NCBI GenBank assembly: GCA_007258455.2
Contig: VDFB02373365.1
Location: forward strand, 217,057,765-217,121,764
Length of the DNA: 64,000 nt
Reading direction: 5' to 3'
From: Sequoia sempervirens
Taxonomy: Eukaryota > Streptophyta > Pinopsida > Cupressales > Cupressaceae
The notes beneath the pieces were generated by a model. It had not been told where the DNA came from. It saw nothing but the letters and a program-made list of their open reading frames with translations, and did no database searches. The position numbers were made by a program, and so were the translations under genes. Positions 23,461 to 33,211 of this stretch are shown one piece after another; the first letter of the stretch is position 1; each line of letters opens with the position of its first letter.

Positions 23461-24120
23461 CCTAGTGATTAGGAGAGCCCTGGTGACTGAGGAAAAGGAA
23501 CTAGAACAAGGAAAGAATCTATTTCACAAAAGGTGCAAGTGTGAAGGAGAATGTTGTGATGTCATTATTGATGGTGGGAGCACTGATAATCTGGTGTCAG
23601 AAGAGATGGTCACAAAGTTGAAGCTAAAGAGGGAAAGGCACCCACATCCATATTGGATTGCCTGGTTGTAGAAAGACCACAAAGTTTTGGTCAATGATCA
23701 GTGCCTAGTAAAGTTCAAGATCGGGAGCTACCATGATGAGGTACTCTGTGATATCATCCCCATGGATGCATGTCACATGTTGTTGGGGAGGTCATGGCAG
23801 TTCGATAGGTGAGCTATACATGATGGCCATACAAACACTTATTTCTTGACAAAGGATGGGGTTCGTCACAAGTTGAAACCCCTGAAGGATACTGAAGGAA
23901 AGGTATGCAGTAGTGCTATAATTTGGTATGTAGATGGAAGAAAAATTTTTAGAAGGTATGAAGCATGAGCGTGTGTGTTATGCATTGATTCCTAGAGTGA
24001 GTAAGGAGGATAGTGAGAAGGTTCTAGAAGAAGTTTTTGGGATGTTGGATGAGTTTCAGGATATTGTTTCGATAATGTACCTAAGGGTTTACCACCAATA
24101 AGGAAGATCAGTCATCAGAT
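23461..24120 (+). pseudogene. Protease region of chromovirus 2
   Basis: CCDVIIDGGSTDNLV at about 23551-23600 is the retropepsin active-site block (DGG instead of DSG/DTG), followed by IPMDACHMLLGRSW near 23755-23800. Stops at about 23670 and 23811 and a frameshift near 23940 break the frame before reverse transcriptase. Confidence 0.82.
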
Positions 24121-24965
24121 TGACTTGATTCCTAGAGCCAATTTTCCAAATAAGGCAGCTCATAGAATGACTCCAACAGAAAATGAGGAGTTGAACAGAC
24201 AAGTTCAAGAATTGTTGAGAAAGGGTTTGATACGGAAGAGTTTGAGTCCATGTGTAGTACTTGTAGTACTAGCACCAAAGAAGGATGGGGAGTGGAGGAT
24301 GTCTATAGATTCTCGAGCCATATACAAGATAACAATCAAGTACAGATTTCCCCTGGCAAGGATGGATGACCTGATGGACTGTTTGAGTGGAGCTCAGTAC
24401 TTCACAAAGATTGATCTGAAGAGCATATATCACTAGATCTAGATTTGAGAGGGAGATGAATGAAAGACTTCCTTCAAGACCAAAGAGGGCATGTATGAGT
24501 GGTTAGTCATGCCTTTTGGGCTAACCAATGCACCGAGCACATTCATGCGGCTCATGAACGAGGTACTAAAAGAATTTCTGGGAAGTTTTGTTATTGTGTA
24601 TTTTGATGATATTTTGATTTTTAGTAAGACGTTGGATGAGAATCTGATGCATATTCAGAGAGCCTTTGAGAAGTTAAGAGAAGAGAAACTATTGATTAAT
24701 CTGAAGAAGTGCAGTTTTGTGAAGAGGGAGTTAGTGTACTTGGGTTAGTTGTCTCAGTAGAAGGTCTCAAGATGGACCCAGAGAAGGTGAAGGCTATTCT
24801 AGAATGGCCTACCCCAAGAACTGCTACCGAGGTGAGATCTTTCCATGGTTTGGCTAGTTTTTATAGAAAGTTCATTAGAAACTTCAGTAGTATTTGTGGA
24901 CCCCTGACTGAAAACAATGAGAGGGATAGAAAAGAATTCAAGTGGAGCAACAAAAAGTTTTGAAC
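24121..24965 (+). pseudogene. Reverse transcriptase of chromovirus 2 (broken)
   Basis: The domain order is intact. NKAAHRMTPTENEEL starts at 24149. PKKDGEWRM is near 24280, RFPLARMDDLMD near 24345 and FTKIDLKS near 24405. Stops follow at about 24436-24470. [15 protein letters not shown] starts at 24497, the catalytic YFDD box is at 24599-24610, and [15 protein letters not shown] ends near 24748 with a small shift. The polymerase active site is preserved. Confidence 0.92.
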
Positions 24966-25500
24966 TGTTGAAGCAAAAGGTAATAGAGCAACCTATTCTA
25001 GCCCTCCTGTGATTTCAAATAAGGTGTTTCTGTGTGGATTTGTGACGCTGGTTGTGCCATTGAGCAAGAAGGAGCCAAGAAGGTGCTTCCATTGCCTATT
25101 TTAGTGAAAATTTAAATGTATTTTTCTGAGAAAGTATTTTGTATATGATCAGAATTCCCTTATAACAGTTCCTGGCTTACTAAAGAAATGGAGTATTACT
25201 ATTTGTTGCCAAAGGAATTTGTTCTATATATCGACTCATCGTGCCTTATGTACCTAAATAGTCAGGGAAAATTAAATCAAAGGCATATGAAATGGGTAGA
25301 GTTTTTGCAGAGTTATACCTTTGTTTTGAAACATAGGAGTGGGAAGTCAAATAGGGTTGCAGATTCCTTAAGTAGGAGGCATACATTGATGACAAAGATG
25401 CAGATTGAAGTGGTTGGGTTTAATGAGCTTAAGACACTGTACGCAGAAGATCCTAATTTTGCAAAGGCTTGGAAAGCTTGCAAGGAACCTATTATAGTGG
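24966..25500 (+). pseudogene. RNase H of chromovirus 2 (broken)
   Basis: After a frameshift, the DAGCAIEQEGAKK block at about 25045-25085 is a shortened version of the usual DASGCAIGAVLSQ start. LLPKEFVLYIDSSCLMYLN (25203-25260), KLNQRHMKWVEFLQSYTF and HRSGKSNRVADSLSRR (to about 25380) match the C-terminal half of a Ty3/gypsy RNase H. Small deletions at 25050-25190 have damaged the catalytic half. Confidence 0.85.
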
Positions 25501-26640
25501 ATAGGATAAGGTGGCTGGATTTCATAATCCAGGATGGCATGTTATTTAAGGGAAGTCAATTGTGTATCCCGAGGAGTTCCATGAGGGAGAACTTGATAAA
25601 GGAGAAGCATAGTGGAGGAATGATAGGACATTTTGGTCGGGATAAGACCATTGCCATTATCAGTGAGCATTATTATTGGCCTCAGTTTCACAGGATGTGA
25701 AGAAGTTCGTACAAAGTTGCAGGGTATAAGCCGATGGTTTATATCAAACTCGCCTGCACTGCAGGAGGCCATGGGAGGATATAAGTATGGACTTTGTTCT
25801 TGGTTTGCCAAGGACACGAGGGAATGATTCATTCTTTGTGGTGGTTGATAGGTTTTTTAAGATGGCACATTTCATTCCATGTCAGAAGACCCATGATGCA
25901 GTCCACATTGCTGACTTGTTCTTCAAAGAGGTGGTGAGGCTACATGGTCTGCCAAAGAGTATTTTTTTAGATCGTGACACCAAATTTGTGGGGTACTTTT
26001 GGAGGACCTTGTGGAAGAAGCTAAAGATAGAGTTGAAGTTCAGTTCTGCACACCATCCACAAACAGATGGCCAGACAAAGGTTGTTAATAGGAGTCTAGG
26101 TAACCTACTAAGATGTTTGGTAGGAGATAAACCCAAGGGATGGGACTTGATCTTACCCCAGGCAAAATTTTCTTACAACAATTCTATCAAAGAAGCACCG
26201 GTAGATCACCATTCCAGATTGTGTATGGAGGTAGCCCCATAATAGCTCCAGAATTGAGGAAGATGGACCAAGAGAAGAAAATAAGTGCTGAAGCTGAAGA
26301 TTTTTCAGAACACATCAAGGACATACATGAGAAGGTAAGAGAACATATTAACAAGATGAATATGCAGTATAAGGCTAAGGAAGATTAGAAGAGGAGGTAT
26401 AAGGAGTTTCAGATTGGTGATGAAGTGATGGTCCATTTGAGGAAAGAAAGGTTTCCAGTGGTAACATATAACAAATTGAAGATGAAGAAGTTCGGTCCCT
26501 GTAAAATTTTGAAGAGGCATGATTCAGGGAATGCATATGAGGTAGAGTTGCTAGATGGATTCAACATTTCCCCTTTATTCAACATTTCAGATTTGACAGA
26601 GTATCATGAAGGTGGCGCAGAGGAAGTACCAATAATGGGA
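25501..26640 (+). pseudogene. Integrase of chromovirus 2 (broken)
   Basis: The H2C2 zinc-finger region (EKHSGGMIGHFG...EHYYWPQF near 25600-25690) is followed by a short damaged stretch, then the core. The first catalytic Asp is kept (MDFVLGLP at 25787) and the second is kept (LDRDTKF, GAT at 25970-25972). The third acidic residue is replaced by Lys ([13 protein letters not shown] at 26078-26080), where chromovirus 1 has Glu. The C-terminal block [12 protein letters not shown] lies near 26422. The enzyme would therefore be inactive even without the frameshifts. Confidence 0.9.
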
Positions 26641-26832
26641 TAGTGTGGGATTCCAGCACCTACTTCAGACAAGGAGGAGATTGAAGAAATCTTAGATAGT
26701 TGTGTGGGAAGGAGTACCAGGAACAGGCAGTATGAAGAATATCTGGTGAAATGGAAAGGAAGGCCTGTTGAAGATTCATCCTGGTTGCCTAAGGTAGAGG
26801 TTGACCATTTGGGTTTTTCCTCCACCATCTGA
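26641..26832 (+). pseudogene. Chromodomain of chromovirus 2
   Basis: [19 protein letters not shown] then DSSWL at about 26712-26790 is a chromodomain fused to the integrase C terminus, the defining mark of chromoviruses. The frame reaches a stop at 26830-26832, 38 bp before the 3' LTR. Confidence 0.88.
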
Positions 26833-26870
26833 GATGTAACAGGGTCACTTCTCAAATTACCCTGGGTGTC

Positions 26871-27581
26871 TGATGTAGGAGCATCCAGTGGTGTAAGAGC
26901 AATCTTGCATCACCTAAAAATAGTTAAATTTCAAGTTTCTCAGTTTTTAGATGTTTTTATATTTTTGGATACCCTTTTTGTCACAATGAAATTCCCAATT
27001 TATGGTTTTTATTTTCTATTCCTGAGTTGAAAGATATTGCAGTTTTAGTTTCCCAGATTTGCACCTAAAAATCTTCTAAGTTGGATTTGAGGCACTTAGA
27101 GTTCCTAGATCGGCCCTAAAACTTGCCAAAATTGGTGTAGCAAATTTTGAGTACGTTCTTGACTTCGATAGCTTTCCTACGGTTCAAACGGTTCGCGAAT
27201 CGGAGTCCCGGATCAAAAGTTATTGCCTCGGGAAGTTGGCGCACTTTCTAGAAGATACAAGTGCAAATGTTCTTTTGAAATTTGAACTTCAAGTTGTAAT
27301 TTTTCAGCACCAAACTGCCTAAACTCAAATTTGAATGTTGTTTTGGCTCCAAACTAAAGAGGAGCTCTATTTATGGTCGGGTTTCTAATTTTTTTGGGTA
27401 ACTTTTTGGGGACAAGCTCGCATATTGCGAAAGGGTGATTTTGTAGCTTTCTGTAACTTGCATGTGTTGTAGAACTTGGGGATTTGAGATCCTCTGCATG
27501 TAAGAAGCTCCATTTTTTGAATAATAAAATTATTCTCTTGTTTGTGGGTTATTTTCTAAGTCTCGGGTTGCGCCCTCATCA
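26871..27581 (+). repeat. 3' LTR of chromovirus 2
   Basis: The LTR is 711 bp and pairs with 21517-22226. It is preceded by CCTGGGTGTC rather than a clear purine tract, and followed by CATCA (27582-27586). Confidence 0.92.
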
Positions 27582-27586
27582 CATCA

Positions 27587-28860
27587 TCTTGAACAGTTTG
27601 GTCTGGTACCTTTGTTACCCTATAAAGCCTTATCAATTTGATGGGTACATCCTAGAGAACTTTCTTTTGATAACTTTAAATTCATCATGGAAATTGACCC
27701 AATGCTCCTCAATATGATCCTTGTGCTTGAATTCCCTATTAACCTACTTTTGATCTTTTCCATAAGGATCAAATTTATTCTTGTTAGTGTGAGAATATAG
27801 TTCAAATTGTGTCATCTCCTTCTTAGAATATTGAGCACTTTGGATGGAGGGACATGCCTCTAGGGTTCCAATTCTTAATGGGAATTATGTCCCTAACCCT
27901 TTCTTATGCAAGTCTTTCTATAAGATTTCCTCAAATTCTACCATTTACTTTGTCACCTCCAATTGTATGAGTTTATTAGTTGGGTATCTTGGTAATCTGA
28001 GAGGGAAAACAAGAGACCCTTGTACCCTAATATATGTAAATATTTGGAATTGAATAAACCACTGCCCATATTGTTTGATCAGGTCCATTGCATCAGAAGA
28101 AATTCTAACATCGAGGGCATCTTGCAGTAGCCTGGGAATATACATAAAGAATGCATCATTGGCCCTCCTATAGTTTGTTGTTTTGTACTACAATTGTGGG
28201 TAGATATCCCATATCCTATCATTTCCCAAGGCTCCTTTACAACTGAGACCTTTGTACTTGGTTTTCCTTGCTAACATATATACAAGGTAAGAGGTCATTG
28301 TGAACCTATTAGTGTCTTGCACACTCCTTAGTTGCACATCCAAGTTATTGCTTATGATCGTGGCCCAATGGTAATGATTTCCACCCATGATTTGTGTGAT
28401 AGGATAAAACATCCAAGTGTGGAAAATGTGACCCTCTTCCATCCCCATTATCCTTCCCAAGAGGGTTATGGCATCATGGTACTCAAGCTTGAAATCACTT
28501 CTATGTAATTGTTTAGGAAACTTGGAATAATGTGGTTTAGGTCTCAATATCCATGAACTATTCATTATCTCCAAGGCTCTATTTGGATCCTCATCATAGA
28601 ACTTTATTGCCTCCCCAATATTTATTTCCTCAATGAGTTTGTGATGTGAGGCAATATTGAACACTTTTGCTATAGATTCCTTAGTGAGATTAGCCATGAC
28701 TCTACCTTGAGGTTCAACTATGATCCTTTTGTTAGATTAATAATGATTTGCAAACTTTAAAACCAATTCAAGGCACAATTGAGTGGGCAGGAACCCTGCT
28801 GCTTGAGCTAGGCTAGTGTGAGTGAGAATTTGTGCCATGTTGGTGGGTGCACTACAAAAC
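27587..28860 (-). pseudogene. Large retroelement ORF, copy B, N-terminal part
   Basis: The clearest copy of the conserved core, read on the minus strand. Block 1 is KRIIVEPQGRVMANLT near 28680-28735. Block 2 is WMFYPITQIMGG and FTMTSYLVYMLA near 28265-28420. Block 3 is W-F-I-Q-F then FTYIRVQG (28030-28060) and LPRYPTNKL (27975-28000), ending LEVTK. The frame then runs through about 27600 and is cut by chromovirus 2, resuming at 21511. Stops at 28740 and 28185 and a few others break it. The start is not fixed: homology to copy C extends upstream to about 28860. The acidic-ORF module lies further upstream at 30928-32260. Confidence 0.6.
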
Positions 28861-30927
28861 ATCCTTTGTTGAAAATCATCTTAGTCCACATTCCCCATAT
28901 TTTTATATGTAATCTTGGCTCAAGTAGAAGAAATCCTAGATTCTTGCCATATACCCTTGAAGTCATACTTCATTCTCTCAACTCTCTTTTTCACCTTCTC
29001 CTGTACTACAACAACTTTTGATTTTGAAGTCTTGTCAGGGCTCAACTTTGACTGCATGTGTTAGAGAAAACCATAGTCACCCATATGCATATAACAACAT
29101 AAATCAATAATACATGCCATTCATTCAATGAGATTCATCAACATATGCTCAAATGATATTGTTAAATGTAAATCATGATGACAATGTAAACCCAAATGGT
29201 AGTGTAAAGTAGACTACTTACTTAATGAGATTCCATCATTAGGTTATCCAAAAAGCATACAAATAAATCCCATATTAAATGTACAAATTGCTCAAAATTC
29301 AACAATGAATATCACATAACCTCATCTGCAAGATCACTTATTATCAAAACTTGGAATTTGATGTCATTGAAGAAACCTCAGAAATTCCACCCTAAGGTAG
29401 ATTCTTCAGCCAGATTGGAGCTTGGGTAATTTGAGGGAGCTCATATTTTCTGGGGTCCTATCGAATGTGCACTCTTAGGTCTTGATCAATGGATCCTAAT
29501 GCACTTTTATGGGGGTCTTGGCATGATAAATCCCATGGATTATGGTCATAATTTATCTAAGACCTTGCTCCAAACCATATACCTCAAAGTTTAATTAATC
29601 ACATGCATCAGAGATTTGTGAGCTCGAGGGATTCAAAAATTTTGAGGGAGGTTGGATTCTCCAAGCGGATTAAGGCTCAGAAAATCTGAGCTACCTCATA
29701 ATTTTTCATAGTGCTTCAAACTTAAAATTTTACTAAGTTTCAGATTCCTCATTGTTAAAAATGAAGTTTGCTATCAGATTGCTCATATTCTTGGTTTCAG
29801 GATTTTGAGGGTATGAAGGATTCAGATATTTTGAGGGAAGCTAGATTCTCTGAGAAGATTAAGGCTTGGAAAATCTGAGCTACCTTAGAATTTCTAGCAT
29901 CTTGCAGAAACTCAATAAAAACTCCTAAGTGTCAAACTCTTTCCTCGTCAAACATGCTATTAAGATCACTTCACTTGATTAAGGTTGTGAATCCTATCAA
30001 TTTTCCACATTAAATCTTGGATCAAATATTTTTAAACAATCCTTTGATATCACTTCACTCATTCATTGACTTCACCAGTTGACTCAAACAAAAATCCAAA
30101 AGCTAGGGTTCTTGATTTGAATTTTGAAACAAGGCAAAACCCCATAATCTAAATGTCAACATGAAAACACAATAAGAAAGGCGAATCCTGAAGATTTTAA
30201 CAAACCCTAGTATCCCATTTCATTCAAATCAAAGTTCTAACCAAAATCATTTGAATGCATATCTAAAGAATGAGAAACCCTAATGATTACACCAAAACAA
30301 TCAAATTTGTTCCTTCAAAATTCATATACAACACATACTCTGTAAGATATCCTTCATTAGGCATAAGGCAGGCCAAATCATCATGAAACAAACTCAAATG
30401 AAGGCACAAAAGATACTCTACCTTGAAATGGCACATGAAGAGAAGGAATCTGATGAAGGCTTTAAAAAAAATTCACAACAACCATGACCTTCACTCTAGA
30501 GCTCACCAAATCGCAAGATGGGAGCAAGTTCTCTCAAGTTCGAATGCACACAATGCTAGAATGAAAAAGAATACATCATGAGTTATGATTATATCCCCCC
30601 ATTTCACATTAAAAAACCATCACTGCACACCATAAATGCCTGAAAAGACATTTAAAAAGCTTGGTAAAATGAACGCATCAAGGACTTGGAAAATTTGAGG
30701 AAGCTTGGGATTTTTGGGCGGATCAGACTTCGGGTAATCCGAGGGAGCTTGGATTTTTTGAACTTTTCCTAGACTTATTAAATTTTGGCCTCTAGGTTGA
30801 AATTTTGAATTGATGCAAGCTTCTAAAAGCCAGACTATGATCATGATGTTGAAAACAAAACACCTTGAGTGTAGATAAGATAATGAATTTCTGGGTGAAA
30901 TAAAACCAAAATCGAGGAATCTATCCC
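28861..30927. repeat. Spacer with five copies of a GAGGGAGCTTGG-type motif
   Basis: No gene is visible. The motif (A/T)TTTGAGGGAG(G/C)TTGGATT or close variants occurs at about 29429, 29640, 29830, 30692 and 30738. The copies at 29640 and 29830 belong to ~65-bp blocks that also share AAAATCTGAGCTACCT. This is probably untranslated DNA between the acidic ORF and large ORF B, or a degraded repeat. Confidence 0.55.
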
Positions 30928-32260
30928 TTAAGGGGAAAAGGTCAAAACCCTAAAGCAAGCAAGCAAACAAAATAGGAAAAATAGGGTCCATGTTTTTAGC
31001 GAGGCATGTGTACAAAAAATGTACAACACATCCTCTTCATACATCATAGACATTTCCATCTCTACTTCACATAGGTAGTGAAAAGTAGCAAGGACATAAT
31101 CATCTTCATAGGTGTCATACTCAACATCATCAACATTTTTAACACATTTTGCATTGTGCTTAAGATCAGGATATTGAACACACACATTTTTATCTTCAAA
31201 TTCATCATCATTCACAGAGTTAGTATTATCTATTGATAGAAAACCCAAACTACATTCCAGGTATTCACCAAATGAGTTTTTTTCATTCACTTGTGAACAT
31301 GTGACTTCATCAACATTCATATCATTGCATTATTTATATGAAGAAAACACCTCTAGATCATCATCATAGGAGCATTCATAATCCTTAGAATAATAATTAG
31401 GTTTATTTTCATTGTAATCCTTAGCGCAAAAAAAATCATCACTACATAAACTATGCCCAGACTCTTTAGAAGAAATGCTTAAAATTTCATCTTCAATATC
31501 ATGACCATTAATTTGTAATGAGATATATGTAAAATTTGCACCATTTTCACTGACCAAAACATGACATGGAATGACATCTTGCATTTTTTTCACTTCTTCA
31601 TTATCCAAGATATTACAAGGAGAAATTTCATGTATGTCTATTTTTTCATCATACCATGTATCTTTATCTTCATCACTATTATATTGATCTACATACATGT
31701 TGCTTGTGGGATGATTACAATCACTATCCTCATTTACACAAGATGTATTTTCATTTTTTGATATATCTTTTTAGTTATGTGCATTATGTTCTGATTTTTC
31801 TCAATAGGAAAATTGTTATCAACATTTTGATAGATCATATTTTGTGCATAATGACATGAGGATCCTTCAATAATCTCTATCTAATCAAGTACCTGATCAA
31901 AACTATGAGGTTTGAACTCTTTTGGAAAGGTTCTCAACCCTGACACATAGATTTCACAAAAAAAATCAATGCACATTGAATCCTCAAGTCTAAATTTTTT
32001 GGGGACCTTCAACAAGGCATCCAAAAACCTTGCAAACAAATCATATGGTTGTTGATGACAGTTTCAATTGCAGTAAATAGGTCGAATAAAATCTCCACAT
32101 ACAAGACCGTGAAGAGCCTATTCTTCTTGGAAGATATAGAAAAAGGACAACCCAAGGGGAAATTCTGCATTCACAGAACAAAGATTGGCTTCTGTTCAAT
32201 CCCAAGTCTTTGATAACTAGGCCATGGTTTCATTAGGGTTGCTCTCGGGTAATGATGTGA
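30928..32260 (-). pseudogene. Conserved-looking accessory ORF plus acidic ORF, module 2
   Basis: On the minus strand, about 32260-31860 reads CHQQPYDLFARFLDALLKVP, then MCIDFFCEIYVSGL and EFKPHSFDQVLD. This is a well-formed domain I cannot name. After a shift an open frame from 31698 to 30928 (one stop at 31330) encodes an Asp/Glu-rich protein (NSDEDKDTWYDEK, DNTNSVNDDEFEDKN) ending in a hydrophobic tail (TLFFLFCLLACF). It follows a PBS-like site at 32816-32827, so it is in the gag position. It may be the first ORF of a non-autonomous element. Confidence 0.45.
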
Positions 32261-32815
32261 TATTTTTTGTTAATCTCAAGGGGACTACTGTTATTTATAT
32301 CCTTGCTAAGAATTACAAACATTTCACATAAAATTTCATTTCATCATCAAATAACATCATGAAATCTAAAGATTCAACATAATATTTCATGAACCATCAC
32401 AAATTCTTTGCTATCACTTAAGTAGATTTAGCATTAAGCATTCAGTAATTTCATGGAAAATAAAATATTTTCAACAAAATTATTTCCATTCATTTATATT
32501 TTTTTTTGAACATTTTCAAATATTAAACATCTACTCTAAAACAAAATATAAAAAATAATGAAAAATAAAAGTTTCTCCCATTTATTCTCCATGGATACCC
32601 TAAATAATTAAACAAAACAGAGCAAACCACTTTATATTTCACTAGATTGCTTCATAGCTACGTATAAAATGGTGCAAGATTTTAAAGAGAGGGTTTCATT
32701 TATGGACACTAAGTAGGTTCTTTATGCACCCTTAAATGGCACAACATACAGTCTTGTTCAACTGAACTTACAAAACTAGCTACAAAATATACTGAGATAG
32801 GTAGCCATCCATAAA

Positions 32816-32827
32816 GCTCTGATATCA
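32816..32827 (-). promoter_or_regulatory. Primer binding site-like sequence after LTR of module C/2
   Basis: On the minus strand it reads TGATATCAGAGC, one change from TGGTATCAGAGC, preceded by AATTAAT. It lies about 140 bp downstream of the TATA box at 32966-32974, where the 5' LTR of a minus-strand element would end. Confidence 0.65.
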
Positions 32828-32829
32828 AT

Positions 32830-33211
32830 TAATTTCTACATGCATACAAAGTTTTACGTTAGAATGGTTTAGAAAATAAGAAAAAAGAACAAAACTTAAA
32901 AGAAGTTTATGCTCCTCTAACATCCACAAATTCTGAACTTAAAATAAAAATGTGGGAGGAGATGGCCTTTTATAGAAACAAGACCCCAAAAGTTTAACTT
33001 AAAAGTCTATCCATAAAATCAGAAACAACAAATTAAAATGTGTCATGTGCCATCTGCCAACTATCATCAAGAACATTCTAGAATAATCAAGGCTTTGACT
33101 TCCTTTGCAGCAATAGTTCTCTTCATACTTCAGCATGAACAATTTCTATCAATCAAGGCTACCAACTTCCTCCCAAAACACCAGAATGAGTAACACCTAC
33201 TGGGACCGGGA
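32830..33211 (-). promoter_or_regulatory. LTR-like region with TATA box downstream of large ORF C
   Basis: CTATAAAAGGCC on the minus strand (plus 32966-32974) lies about 238 bp after the end of large ORF C and about 140 bp before the PBS-like site. Together they look like the end of a U3, R and U5 of an LTR. The upstream end is not delimited. Confidence 0.5.

Larger units (their letters stand above)
21517..27581 (+). mobile_element. Chromovirus 2: Ty3/gypsy LTR retrotransposon inserted in large ORF B
   Basis: The element is 6065 bp, with LTRs at 21517-22226 (710 bp) and 26871-27581 (711 bp), TGATG/CATCA ends, a CATCA duplication and a PBS at 22229-22240. Internal order is gag, protease, reverse transcriptase, RNase H, integrase, chromodomain. 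It is the most complete chromovirus here and a close relative of chromovirus 1. Many stops and small deletions make it inactive. LTRs differ by about 6-8% by eye. It sits inside, and on the opposite strand to, large ORF copy B, so it is younger than that copy. Confidence 0.94.

Noticed and set aside
21517..28860. Copies B and C, or B and A, of the large ORF as LTR-pair duplicates of one element
   Set aside because: Protein similarity in the core is only around 30% by eye, far below what LTR pairs or recent tandem copies would show.
29430..30790. CRISPR-like spaced repeats
   Set aside because: Spacing is irregular, copies are degenerate, and the context is a plant nuclear genome.
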